In this document: positions 16,803-25,111 of the stretch, one piece after another
Numbering within the stretch: position 1 is the stretch's first letter
Layout of the letters: the number at the start of each line of letters is the position of its first letter
NCBI GenBank assembly: GCA_017615275.1
Contig: JAGAAO010000066.1
Span: 1 to 64,000, forward strand
Origin: Butyrivibrio sp.
GTDB taxonomy: Bacteria; Bacillota; Clostridia; Lachnospirales; Lachnospiraceae
Length of the DNA: 64,000 nt
Direction of reading: 5' to 3'
The notes under the pieces: generated by a model
What the model saw: the letters and a program-made list of their open reading frames with translations, nothing else
Databases searched by the model: none
What the model was told of the DNA's origin: nothing
Position numbers and translations under genes: made by a program

Positions 16803-17591
16803 TCAGCCGGTGATTTGGCTTTTGAGATAGAGATTCCCATTAACTCCGGTCATAACAGGTTCTATGCTACGTTGCTTAACCAGATACGAAAGATTCTGCC
16901 TTGTACACTCAAGCAGCTCGCACGCCCCGGTCGTATCGACAATATTCTTACTTATAAAAGTAATAAAATCCTCATAAGAAACATCAATAATTCGTCCTTT
17001 CTCATAAAGAATCCATGACGGAATATCTATGGAATCGTTGAACGTAACATAATAGCCCCCCCATCCGCGACTACATGATTCATAAAGTCCTCTGTTTGTG
17101 ATTACCTTATCTACTCCCTGAAAGTCCGCAATGTCTGATAGGGATATTTTTTTTACTGTTTTATCTTTAAAAAAACACAGCAAAAACCCTCCTGCAAGCG
17201 CTGTACAATCAACCAGATTATGCGCATCCCTCTCCGCAACAAATTCAGGGAGCTCATCTATCTTCCGTATGCATAGTCCATCCTGCGAACACCGCCCTTG
17301 CGCCAATTCCAAAAATTTCATTTCATCATACTCTTTCAGCTTGTGAGTAGACAGTATACTGCCTATATTCTGCCTTCCTATGGGAATAACACGTTCTCTC
17401 ACCCACATCAAACTCGCTTCCCTTGGGATTGTATAGATTCCTTTTTTTACAAAACTTGCAAAAAGAAGCGGCGCTGTCCACTCATCAAGTTCGCTTCTAA
17501 GCTCAATCATAAACGACTTGCTCTTTTCATGGTACAGTAAAACGCCTATATCAAGACTATTATCTTCATCATAGATATCATAGATTTTCAT
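16803..17591 (-). CDS. HTH partner protein of a HipA-like kinase
   Basis: A 262-residue cytoplasmic protein. The N-terminal half carries a conserved-looking stretch 'WVRERVIPIGRQNIGSIL ... YDEMKFLELAQGRCSQD' of a kind seen beside HipA-like kinases. The middle ('WGGYYVTFNDSIDIPSWIL') is reminiscent of DUF2442. The last 50 residues (DTTGACELLECTRQNLSYLV and on) look like an excisionase/MerR-type helix-turn-helix. It is therefore the likely repressor or antitoxin that binds the palindromes upstream of the pair. The ATG at 17591 is chosen for a natural domain start and GGAAGG upstream; an ATG at 17609 is possible. It overlaps the kinase gene by 14 bases. Function is inferred from layout. Confidence 0.6.
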   Translation of the reverse strand: MKIYDIYDEDNSLDIGVLLYHEKSKSFMIELRSELDEWTAPLLFASFVKKGIYTIPREASLMWVRERVIPIGRQNIGSILSTHKLKEYDEMKFLELAQGRCSQDGLCIRKIDELPEFVAERDAHNLVDCTALAGGFLLCFFKDKTVKKISLSDIADFQGVDKVITNRGLYESCSRGWGGYYVTFNDSIDIPSWILYEKGRIIDVSYEDFITFISKNIVDTTGACELLECTRQNLSYLVKQRSIEPVMTGVNGNLYLKSQITG

Positions 17592-18387
17592 AAACCTTGT
17601 ACCTTCCATAGATCATATTCCAAATAGTATCAATAAAAAAATCTGACAATACCCCCTCCAGATCCTTGAATATCTCTTCTTTATGCTTAGCCTCAAGTAT
17701 TCCTTTTAGCGGTTTTCCTTTGGCGGATAAAAGAGACAGATTCTCAAAAGTTGATCTGCTGCCTATGAAATTATTGCATTGTTTATCTCCCATTATGTCA
17801 AATTTTTTTACATCGTCATCCGACGAACAAGAACATAACAGAGACAATCCATGATCGAACAGAGGCGCAACCCTAACGGTATGTGCTCTTGCATTTCTCA
17901 GCACTTCGATGTTAGCTCCATGTCTGTCTCGATTAAGGATAAGATAATCAATTACAAGCATATTCTCGATATACTCTCTCCATCCCATCCTAATGCAGAA
18001 ATCATAATGTGATTCTCCGGGCTGCGCATTAAGTCTGTAGAAATCATCAAGCGAAGCCTTACTCTCTCCGCGCTCTTTGAAATCATACGATGCACAAAGA
18101 TATGTGTTATATATATTTCCATCAATCTCAATATCAGCATTTATCAGTTCATACTCGAGATGCTCCACTCCAAGAATATCAAGAAGTCTATCCACTATTA
18201 TTTCATTTATACACTCATGTCCCACTATCCCCTTTTCCAAATCAAAGTTTGAAAGCTTATAATACTTCTTGTGGCCGCCTATGATCGAACTCGATTTCAG
18301 ATAAGTCCCTGCCGTTCCGGAAGAATTTCGCACATGCGACCAATTTAGATATGTAAGATCCTGAGTTTCTCTTATTACCTTTGCCAT
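17578..18387 (-). CDS. HipA-like (CtkA-type) kinase, probable toxin
   Basis: A 269-residue single-domain kinase. NSSGTAGTYLKSS (about 21-33) looks like the Gly-rich ATP loop, with KYYKLS (41-46) supplying a Lys. NRDRHGAN (152-159) is the HipA-family catalytic loop 'N-x-DRH-x-x-N', and APLFDHGLSL (174-183, D178) is the metal-binding DFG equivalent. It lacks the separate N-terminal subdomain of E. coli HipA, as do CtkA and HipT proteins. Family members phosphorylate proteins such as aminoacyl-tRNA synthetases and stop growth. AAGGA lies 7 bases before the ATG. It is first in a two-gene unit with its own promoter and operators. Target unknown; toxin role inferred. Confidence 0.7.
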   Translation of the reverse strand: MAKVIRETQDLTYLNWSHVRNSSGTAGTYLKSSSIIGGHKKYYKLSNFDLEKGIVGHECINEIIVDRLLDILGVEHLEYELINADIEIDGNIYNTYLCASYDFKERGESKASLDDFYRLNAQPGESHYDFCIRMGWREYIENMLVIDYLILNRDRHGANIEVLRNARAHTVRVAPLFDHGLSLLCSCSSDDDVKKFDIMGDKQCNNFIGSRSTFENLSLLSAKGKPLKGILEAKHKEEIFKDLEGVLSDFFIDTIWNMIYGRYKVYENL

Positions 18388-18403
18388 ATTATATCCTTTA
18401 TTT

Positions 18404-18423
18404 TATTTGACGCGCGTCAAATA
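18404..18423. promoter_or_regulatory. Operator 1: perfect 20-bp palindrome
   Basis: TATTTGACGC followed by its exact reverse complement GCGTCAAATA. It covers roughly +3 to +22 of the predicted transcript and lies 16 bases before the kinase start codon. It shares its core with operator 2. The two sites are the expected binding places for the HTH protein at 16803-17591. Confidence 0.75.
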
Positions 18424-18432
18424 TTTTTCTAT

Positions 18433-18461
18433 ATTATAAAATTCTATTTGACGTGCGTCAA
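18433..18461 (-). promoter_or_regulatory. Promoter of the HipA-like module
   Basis: On the minus strand TTGACG (18456-18461) and a perfect TATAAT (18433-18438) are separated by 17 bases. The -35 box lies inside operator 2, and operator 1 covers the start region, the classical layout of an autorepressed promoter. Confidence 0.8.
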
Positions 18462-18475
18462 ATAGAATTTTATAA
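18434..18475. promoter_or_regulatory. Operator 2: 42-bp near-perfect palindrome
   Basis: The core ATTTGACG-TG-CGTCAAAT is flanked by further complementary bases, so that 18434-18475 pairs throughout except at the central T/G. The core is the same as in operator 1, 42 bases away centre to centre (about four helical turns). The outer arms contain TTATAA at both ends. Confidence 0.75.
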
Positions 18476-18543
18476 CTAACCCGTGCCAAAAAATCTGAAT
18501 GCCCTATCGTCCCATCACCGCTTGGCTCTCTTCCTAAGAAAAG

Positions 18544-18578
18544 TTACGTCCCTTTCGGTCTGTCTGAGAGGGACGTAA
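18544..18578 (-). terminator. Hairpin terminator after the SGNH gene
   Basis: A perfect 10-pair stem, TTACGTCCCT (18544-18553) with AGGGACGTAA (18569-18578), encloses a 15-base loop. In the minus-strand transcript it is followed by CUUUUCUU; on the other strand by AAUUUUUC. It lies 62 bases after the SGNH gene and just before the HipA-like promoter, isolating that module from upstream transcription. Confidence 0.75.
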
Positions 18579-18639
18579 TTTTTCATTGTATTCATTTTTT
18601 GCATCTTTTGTTCAGTGTATGGCGGTTACAATTACACTA

Positions 18640-19806
18640 TCATTCTTCCGCGTCGTCATTTCCTTCCGGCTTCCAGAAGTCTTCGTTCGCGATTCGTTCA
18701 CGGATCTTGTCTTCACCGCGGGAGAGTTCCTCCATCCAGAGGTCGTAAGATTTCTTCCAGGAATTGTACTTAAGGCCATGTCTTCTGTCATGCTTACCGA
18801 GTTTTCCGGTCTTAACGTAGTTCTCTGACAGGTAATCTTCAAACCACACCGTCACTTTGTCGGCGCCGACAATATTCGTATGTGTTCCTCCATCCTTATA
18901 ATCAGTAGCCTCATCAAAGCCCATCTCTCCCAAATGCTGGTTCATATCAAGGAACTTGTAGCCCCTCTCGGTTACATAATCTCTGATATAATTGATTTTC
19001 CCCTGATCGTATTCGCTTTCTACCGAAAAAGGAGTGATGATAAAAAGCGCATCCTTATTGTGCTTCTGCAAACATGAAATAAGATCTGCCAGATACTCTT
19101 CCTGCTCCGCAGGCATCTTCTCTACATCCGTAACACTGTGGAAATTCTCTTTCTCTGTAGGTCCAACTCCATCAGAAGGTGTAAAGCCTTTTAACTCATC
19201 GGGATAAGTATAGAAAAATGTGCGAAGCTGGCTCCACATTATAAGAGTCTTCCAGTTGGAATGATACTTAAAAATATCAAAATAGAAGTTTATCGGCTTA
19301 TAGTCCGCTACCATGTTGCCATCTTCATCATACTCGGCATTTTCCGGCTTGACCATCGCGTTTATTGTACGGATCCTGTTGAGGGAATACTTCATGTTAT
19401 CGGTAACTTCCCTTGTGTGAGCCATGTGCTTCTCATTAAGATCATTATCTATCAGGCCCTTTTCCTCTGCCTTCCACATCCTCATCTCGAAGATAAAAAG
19501 ATCCGGATCCTGTGTCTTTAATGTCTCTTCCACAAGATACTTGGCTGCAACGGGTCTTTGCATATTTGTAGAAAGAGGATACATGGTTATACCCATATCC
19601 CCGTAAATCCTTGGTGTCGCAATACAGTAAGGAACAGGACTTGAGCCGATAACAACAGCATCTATAGTATTCCTTTTTTCTGCGTAAAAACCGGCAAACC
19701 TATTCTTCGCATCACTGGGTGTTCTGATACAGTAAGTGATATGAGGGATAAGCCACATGACCATCAGTATGAAAATTATTATCTTAGATATCTGTTTCTT
19801 AGTCAT
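18640..19806 (-). CDS. SGNH/GDSL-type acyl-transfer partner of MBOAT (DltD/AlgX-like)
   Basis: A 388-residue protein with one N-terminal membrane anchor (about 7-25) and an extracytoplasmic SGNH-like domain. 'AVVIGSSPVPY' gives the catalytic Ser in block I (GSS, 54-56) and 'DGGTHTNIVGA' gives the Asp (305) and His (309) of block V. Proteins of this type sit beside MBOAT acyltransferases and pass the acyl group to glycans outside the cell, as DltD, PatB and AlgJ/X do. The MBOAT gene is directly upstream. It is the last gene before the terminator at 18544. The acyl group and acceptor are not shown by sequence. Confidence 0.75.
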   Translation of the reverse strand: MTKKQISKIIIFILMVMWLIPHITYCIRTPSDAKNRFAGFYAEKRNTIDAVVIGSSPVPYCIATPRIYGDMGITMYPLSTNMQRPVAAKYLVEETLKTQDPDLFIFEMRMWKAEEKGLIDNDLNEKHMAHTREVTDNMKYSLNRIRTINAMVKPENAEYDEDGNMVADYKPINFYFDIFKYHSNWKTLIMWSQLRTFFYTYPDELKGFTPSDGVGPTEKENFHSVTDVEKMPAEQEEYLADLISCLQKHNKDALFIITPFSVESEYDQGKINYIRDYVTERGYKFLDMNQHLGEMGFDEATDYKDGGTHTNIVGADKVTVWFEDYLSENYVKTGKLGKHDRRHGLKYNSWKKSYDLWMEELSRGEDKIRERIANEDFWKPEGNDDAEE

Positions 19807-19869
19807 TTCTATCTTAAATCCTTATAAACAACCGCCTTATGCCCGCATAACAAAGCCGGGCACTCAGCA

Positions 19870-21423
19870 TCAAAAATCATCATAAATCGAATCCGCAGGA
19901 TTAAATCCGGGTCCGTATTCCGCAAGTAACAGCACTATGAAAAACAGTGCAAGATACACTATCCACCTGATCACAAGCTTCTTGGACGCAATATACTCTC
20001 TTAAGTTTGAATATCCTTCGAATCTGCTGCCCGTAATCTTTCCGTCACGCGTAAGCTCCATCCTATACTGAATAGTGGAAACCGTAATGAGTACCGCCAA
20101 TGATACAAGCAGCACTCCCCACTCGTAGATACTAAGTCCCAGACTCAACAAGCTTCCGTCAACAAAGATCTGAGGATTAAACGCACTCACGCTTCTTCTA
20201 AGCAAACTCATCGCATGAGGAATACTTTTTGATCTAAAGAACAAGTCTCCAATACAAACAAAGAAAAATGTTCTCACAACTCTGAATCCGTTTGCAAATT
20301 TACTCTGCATATTGATGTGCATCTTCTTTTCAAAAAGCCATGTAAAGAACGGAAGTGTCACTTCTCCCAGCACAATGTATGCCCAGTGCAAAAGACCTGA
20401 GCCGATAACAAACGTCGCCTCTCCGCCGTGCCATAAACCTACCGAAAACCATAGGATAAACATGGCAACATAAGTCGTAATCTGTTTTCCCTTCTTTTTT
20501 CCAAAAGTTTTCTTAAGCTTCTTTCCAAGCTCCATTATCATCTTGGTACGAAGAAGCGGGTAAAAGACATTGTCCTTCATCCAGATTCCGAGCGTAGCAT
20601 GCCATCTTCTCCAATACTCGCTTATATTCTTGGCAAAGAAAGGAGTCGTAAAGTTCTCGGGAAGAATGATTCCAAGCATCTCGGATAAACCGATCACAAT
20701 GTCTATTCCACCGGAAAAATTCGTATATAACTCGAACGCAAAACACACAGTACCAAGCCAAATATATGCTCCCATGTACTGCGTATCAAGGCTATAGATC
20801 TCATCAACTATAGTGTGGAGTCTCTGCGAGATAACAAGCATCTTAAAGAAGCCCCAGAGCATTCTCTGAGCTCCGAATGTAAGATTCTTATAATCAGGCT
20901 TATGATATTCAAACAACTGCCCGCTGTGTTCACGGGTTTTTATAATCGGTCCCTGAACCACAAGCGGAAAGAACATTCCGATAAGAGTAGTCTGTAGAAG
21001 GCTGTCTCTTCTTACACCGATACCGTTGTAAACTTCTATAAAGTATCCCAAAAGAATAAACGTATAAAATGAAAGTCCCGTAGGAGGTGTAATACCGCCC
21101 CCTGTTATGAACTTATAGAACTTATACACGATAAGTATTCCCAGAAGAACCGCAAGCTCCGCCGCAAGTATCAGTCTTCTTTTTACAAGCTCTTCTTCGC
21201 CTGTACCGGTCAAAAGCTTTAAAAGCCCCCACGTCGTAAACGAAGCCACAAGAGGGAATATGATCTGTACATAGTCTCCCTTTACGGAAAACAAATAGAA
21301 GATGATACTCGCAATAAGGAGTACCACCCACTGACCTCTTTTATTAAACAAAAGAGGCACCGTATAATATGCAATTAACACAAGTGCAAAAAAGCACAGA
21401 AAATAGAACGAAGTTATACTCAT
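19870..21423 (-). CDS. MBOAT family membrane-bound O-acyltransferase (DltB/AlgI/PatA-like)
   Basis: A 517-residue polytopic protein with about 11 membrane helices. Family landmarks are SFYTFILLGYFIEVY, SGGIDIVIG (237-245), NISEYWRRWHATLGIW (266-281) and VGLWHGG (328-334) with the catalytic His332. MBOAT proteins take an acyl group from a cytoplasmic thioester (acyl-CoA or acyl carrier protein) and carry it across the membrane. The neighbouring SGNH protein would complete transfer to the glycan. An acyl carrier protein is encoded 5 kb upstream in the same unit, so its donor could be ACP-bound as with DltB; this is inference. AGGTTT precedes the ATG. Confidence 0.88.
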   Translation of the reverse strand: MSITSFYFLCFFALVLIAYYTVPLLFNKRGQWVVLLIASIIFYLFSVKGDYVQIIFPLVASFTTWGLLKLLTGTGEEELVKRRLILAAELAVLLGILIVYKFYKFITGGGITPPTGLSFYTFILLGYFIEVYNGIGVRRDSLLQTTLIGMFFPLVVQGPIIKTREHSGQLFEYHKPDYKNLTFGAQRMLWGFFKMLVISQRLHTIVDEIYSLDTQYMGAYIWLGTVCFAFELYTNFSGGIDIVIGLSEMLGIILPENFTTPFFAKNISEYWRRWHATLGIWMKDNVFYPLLRTKMIMELGKKLKKTFGKKKGKQITTYVAMFILWFSVGLWHGGEATFVIGSGLLHWAYIVLGEVTLPFFTWLFEKKMHINMQSKFANGFRVVRTFFFVCIGDLFFRSKSIPHAMSLLRRSVSAFNPQIFVDGSLLSLGLSIYEWGVLLVSLAVLITVSTIQYRMELTRDGKITGSRFEGYSNLREYIASKKLVIRWIVYLALFFIVLLLAEYGPGFNPADSIYDDF

Positions 21424-21431
21424 AAATAAAC

Positions 21432-23318
21432 CTAAATAATGTATTCTTTCTCATACCACTGCTGGAACATAAGAATATACCATATCTGTATCCTGTAAAT
21501 TCCGCGCTGTGTAAAGTCAGTCCAGATTTTCTCGACAACATCGGGGTCAAGTATACCCTGCTGCCTTATCTTGTTTTTATCAAGAAGAGCTTCTGCCCAC
21601 TGCCTTATTTTATCATCAAGAAGCCATTTGTCTATCGGAATCGAAAAACCTTTTTTCGGCCTGTTAACCATCTCCTTGGGAACGTACTTATAGAGCACGT
21701 TTCGAAGAACCTGCTTGCCGACATCCCCTTCTCTTAGGTAATTCCTAGGAAGGCTCCACGCAAATTCAAGTATATCTCTGTCAAGCATCGGCACTCTCGT
21801 CTCAAGAGAAACCGCCATTGCAGTCCTGTCAACTTTTACAAGTATGTCATCGGGATGATAAACAAGCATATCCATGAGCATCGCGTTGTGACAAGGATCC
21901 GCAAGAAGATTCGTATCCATCTCGGTATATTTGTATGAAAGAGCCTTTGCTCCGCTCTTAAGCGCGATTTTTTTTACAATAGGATCACCCTCATGCTCCA
22001 GTCTGTGAACATCTCCGGGGCCTTTTGCTCCCATGTACATAGACTTAGCCATTCCTGCCTCACTCTTTGAATAAGGGCTGTTAAGCATAAGAACAGATGC
22101 GGGTTTTCTGATGAAGTACGGGAGCTTTCCAACTTTCCCCCACACTCTTTCAACCGATTCATAGGATCTGTATCCGGCAAAAAGCTCATCTCCGCCGTCG
22201 CCGGAAAGCGATACGGTAACGTGCTTTCTTGTCATCTTGCTAACAAGATATGTCGGAATCTGTGAGGAATCCGCAAAAGGCTCACCGAACATAAAGGAAA
22301 GCTGCGGAATTACTTCTTTTGCATCCTTCTCGGTTATGTATTCTTCGGTATGAATCGTTCCAAGATGCCTTGCTATCTCGCCCGCCTGCTCGGCCTCGTT
22401 GAACTTCTTATCTTCCATTCCGACGGTAAACGTTCTTACTTTGCCGGGCGCAACCGACTGCATAAGCGCAACGATCGTGCTACTGTCTATTCCGGCTGAA
22501 AGAAATGCACCAAGCGGAACATCTGCAACCATCTGGCCTTTTATCGCCTCTTTAAGGAGTCTTTCAAGTTCTTCTGCCGCTTCTTCCTTGCTTCCCTTGA
22601 AAAGATTACTCTGTCCCTTTACGGCAGTCTCTGTCATAGAAAAATAGCTCTTTGTCTCAGAAGAAAGATCGTCGACATTTACGGTCATGACAGTTCCCGC
22701 TTCAAGCTTGTAGATTCCCTTGTAGATCGTATGGGGTGCAGGAATGTATCCTTCTGTAAAATAGATATCAAGAACCTCTGTGTTTATCTCATTATCAAAA
22801 CCTTCTATCACGCGAAGGCATCCGATATCCGAAGCAAAAGCAAACGCTCCGCCCACCGTTCCGTAGTACAAAGGCTTTTCTCCGACTCTGTCACGCGCAA
22901 AGGTAACGGTGTTTTTGTCCATATCATAAACGGCAATTCCGAACATTCCCTTGCACATGGTCAAAGTCTCTTCCATGCCGTAGGCATCAATTGCCTCTAT
23001 AAGGATCTCTGTGTCTGAAGTGCCGTTAAATTCTGTAACTTTTCCTTCCGCGATAAGCTTATCCTTTACCACGGATGCATTGTATATCTCGCCGTTGTAG
23101 GCGATAACTTTTCTTCCCGAATGAGACATCATGGGCTGAGCGCCCTTTTTGGATAAGTCCACAATAGAAAGGCGCCTATGTCCAAGCGCCACTTTTCCAT
23201 TCTCACTTATATAAATTCCTTCGTCGTCGGGGCCTCTGTGAAGCATCCTGTCATTCATCTTTTTGATGTTTTTTGACAGGTCGCCTTTATACCCGATAAG
23301 TCCTGCTATTCCGCACAT
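21432..23318 (-). CDS. AsnB-type glutamine amidotransferase/synthetase (first of two)
   Basis: A 628-residue two-domain enzyme. The N-terminal class II glutaminase starts MCGIAGLIG with catalytic Cys2. The C-terminal synthetase domain has the PP-loop 'LGAFLSAGIDSST', where the usual SGGxDS reads SAGIDS, and later VSLSGDGGDELFAGY and 'LVKVDRTAMAVSLETRVPMLD'. It joins ammonia from glutamine to an ATP-activated carboxylate. In glycan loci (for example WbpS) such enzymes amidate uronic acids, and a UDP-HexNAcA pathway is encoded at 35118-37535. It overlaps the FkbH gene by 13 bases. True asparagine synthesis is less likely in this context, with two copies present. Confidence 0.85.
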   Translation of the reverse strand: MCGIAGLIGYKGDLSKNIKKMNDRMLHRGPDDEGIYISENGKVALGHRRLSIVDLSKKGAQPMMSHSGRKVIAYNGEIYNASVVKDKLIAEGKVTEFNGTSDTEILIEAIDAYGMEETLTMCKGMFGIAVYDMDKNTVTFARDRVGEKPLYYGTVGGAFAFASDIGCLRVIEGFDNEINTEVLDIYFTEGYIPAPHTIYKGIYKLEAGTVMTVNVDDLSSETKSYFSMTETAVKGQSNLFKGSKEEAAEELERLLKEAIKGQMVADVPLGAFLSAGIDSSTIVALMQSVAPGKVRTFTVGMEDKKFNEAEQAGEIARHLGTIHTEEYITEKDAKEVIPQLSFMFGEPFADSSQIPTYLVSKMTRKHVTVSLSGDGGDELFAGYRSYESVERVWGKVGKLPYFIRKPASVLMLNSPYSKSEAGMAKSMYMGAKGPGDVHRLEHEGDPIVKKIALKSGAKALSYKYTEMDTNLLADPCHNAMLMDMLVYHPDDILVKVDRTAMAVSLETRVPMLDRDILEFAWSLPRNYLREGDVGKQVLRNVLYKYVPKEMVNRPKKGFSIPIDKWLLDDKIRQWAEALLDKNKIRQQGILDPDVVEKIWTDFTQRGIYRIQIWYILMFQQWYEKEYII

Positions 23319-25108
23319 AATGTCTCCACGTCTATAACGTTGTTTTTATTTGTATATCCCGTAAGGTCAAGCTTGTATGTCTTATTGCCCGCTTCATCTT
23401 CTTTCACAAGTTCAAATCCCTGAAGCGAATAGAAGTCCTTGACCATCTTGTTCTTGGCTGTAGGGTAATAATATCCGTAGATAGTCTTTATTCCCCTCTC
23501 ACTCGCTTTCTTTGCAAGTGAATCCATCATGGCAAACTCCATATCTCGTTTTAAAACTCTGCAGCTCATAAGCCACAAGTCAATATGAAGTTCATCGCCC
23601 TCCTGTTTACCTATTACGAGCGAAACTATTCCGTTATCCCCGAACTTATCCTCAAGACGACCGTAAAGAGTGATGTTGTTGCTGTCGTTTGCGGTCTTCT
23701 CGATATCATCGGGAGTATATCTCTTTGTCGTAAGATTAAACTGATTGCTCTTATTTGTGAGCTGCGCGATCCTTGGAATGTACATCTTTTCAAAAGGAGC
23801 GATGACAGCCTTCATCTCAAGAGACTTAAGGTACTCTCCGTAATCCTTAAAGCTCTCCTGAAGCTCTGTCCTCTTCCTGTTTGCCATGTACATCTCATTT
23901 CTCTTCCTGTCATCCTCTGAAATGGATGTTGTCTCAAAAAATCCCGAGTGATCAAGGATTCTTATATAGTGCTCGGGCGTATCGATCTCAGGCGCATTTA
24001 CCTTGGGAATCTGTCCCGTAACAATTGCTCTCTCAGCCGGATTGTCGTCCACAAAGACAAGTGATTCGGGAAGGACATTGAGCTCTGAAGCGATTGCCTT
24101 CATGTTCTCACTCTTTGGCTCCCAGTTTGCCTTTATAAATACAAAGTCATCAGGCTTAAGCGCTCCGTCTGGATGATTAAGTCCCGCAAGCGCATTCTCT
24201 TCATCGTTCTTGGAATCAACCGCAAGTACGATGCCGAGCTCCTTCTGAGCCTTGATATAATTCTGAAACTCAAGATAAACCTGACCTAAATTGGTCTCCT
24301 GTCCTATCTCGATTCCGTCAGGGCCGTCATCTCCAACAACGCCGCCCCACAGTGTATTGTCGAGGTCAAGAACAAGTCCTTTCTTGTTCTTTCCGTAAAT
24401 TGACTTGATTATATTTGCCACGTTAAAACTTAGCGTAGGTATCGCCTGAATGCAGAGCGCATACTTGTACATGTGCCATGCAAGAGGATCTGACCACGCA
24501 TCAAGTCCGTAACATGTCGAAAGATAATTGATATCGTTTATAAAAAAGCTTCCTTCATCTCCCGATGTCTTTTTTGCATACTCAGAAAACATCAGATTGA
24601 GCCTGTTTACAAAAGAAAGCCTTCCGTGTACATCGTACCCGTCCCTGTTTCCCATAAGCCTGTAAAAAGGCGCTTCGAAATTATTCTGGATGATCGGACA
24701 ATGATACAGCTCATGCAGATTATGCCACATCGTCTCAAAATGTTTGAAAGTATTATCAAGCTTAGCCTGTACTGCTGCCTCATCGTCATCCATTGTCGGA
24801 TAGTCCGTTATATTCCTGTTGCTTGTATGGACAAAGATAATGTCAGGCGCAAACTCTTTTAACTCATCCGAAGGAAACATAGCATCTTGCCAGTACTGTC
24901 CGTACTCCGACTCATAAAAGACAGGCTCTATGTCATAATTAAGCAAAAAGAGTTCCAATATCCTTATGATATCGTGAGTAGTTGAGCCTCCAAGTACCGC
25001 TATCTTCTTTTTTATCCTGTCGGATCCGTCTGCAAGAAGAGCCTTCTTTAAAGACTTCGACTTTTTCATTATGTAGCTGTTATCAAAGGGATATTCCAGT
25101 TCTTTCAT
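23306..25108 (-). CDS. FkbH-like HAD-IIIC protein with SGNH-like and GNAT domains
   Basis: A 600-residue, three-part cytoplasmic protein. Residues about 35-230 resemble an SGNH-like domain (VLGGSTTHDI, 38-47). Residues about 240-400 are a HAD-IIIC/FkbH domain with LDLDNTLWGGVVGDD (DxDxT at 248-252), a middle AVDSKN motif (296-301) and VFVDDNPAER (351-360). Residues about 430-590 look like a GNAT acetyltransferase. Characterised FkbH proteins dephosphorylate 1,3-bisphosphoglycerate and load D-glyceryl onto an acyl carrier protein. An ACP gene lies 1.6 kb upstream in the same unit, which supports a similar loading reaction here. The acyl group is inferred. AAGGATAATAG precedes the ATG. Confidence 0.8.
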   Translation of the reverse strand: MKELEYPFDNSYIMKKSKSLKKALLADGSDRIKKKIAVLGGSTTHDIIRILELFLLNYDIEPVFYESEYGQYWQDAMFPSDELKEFAPDIIFVHTSNRNITDYPTMDDDEAAVQAKLDNTFKHFETMWHNLHELYHCPIIQNNFEAPFYRLMGNRDGYDVHGRLSFVNRLNLMFSEYAKKTSGDEGSFFINDINYLSTCYGLDAWSDPLAWHMYKYALCIQAIPTLSFNVANIIKSIYGKNKKGLVLDLDNTLWGGVVGDDGPDGIEIGQETNLGQVYLEFQNYIKAQKELGIVLAVDSKNDEENALAGLNHPDGALKPDDFVFIKANWEPKSENMKAIASELNVLPESLVFVDDNPAERAIVTGQIPKVNAPEIDTPEHYIRILDHSGFFETTSISEDDRKRNEMYMANRKRTELQESFKDYGEYLKSLEMKAVIAPFEKMYIPRIAQLTNKSNQFNLTTKRYTPDDIEKTANDSNNITLYGRLEDKFGDNGIVSLVIGKQEGDELHIDLWLMSCRVLKRDMEFAMMDSLAKKASERGIKTIYGYYYPTAKNKMVKDFYSLQGFELVKEDEAGNKTYKLDLTGYTNKNNVIDVETLCAE

Positions 25109-25111
25109 CTA

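Noticed and set aside
18434..18475. Bidirectional terminator
   Set aside because: The palindrome is A+T-rich at its outer arms, has no U-tract placed as a terminator needs, contains the -35 box and shares its core with a second palindrome; an operator is the simpler reading.
21432..23318. Housekeeping asparagine synthetase
   Set aside because: Two diverged copies within a glycan/ACP operon and an altered PP-loop make a modification role more likely; free asparagine synthesis was not preferred, though not excluded.
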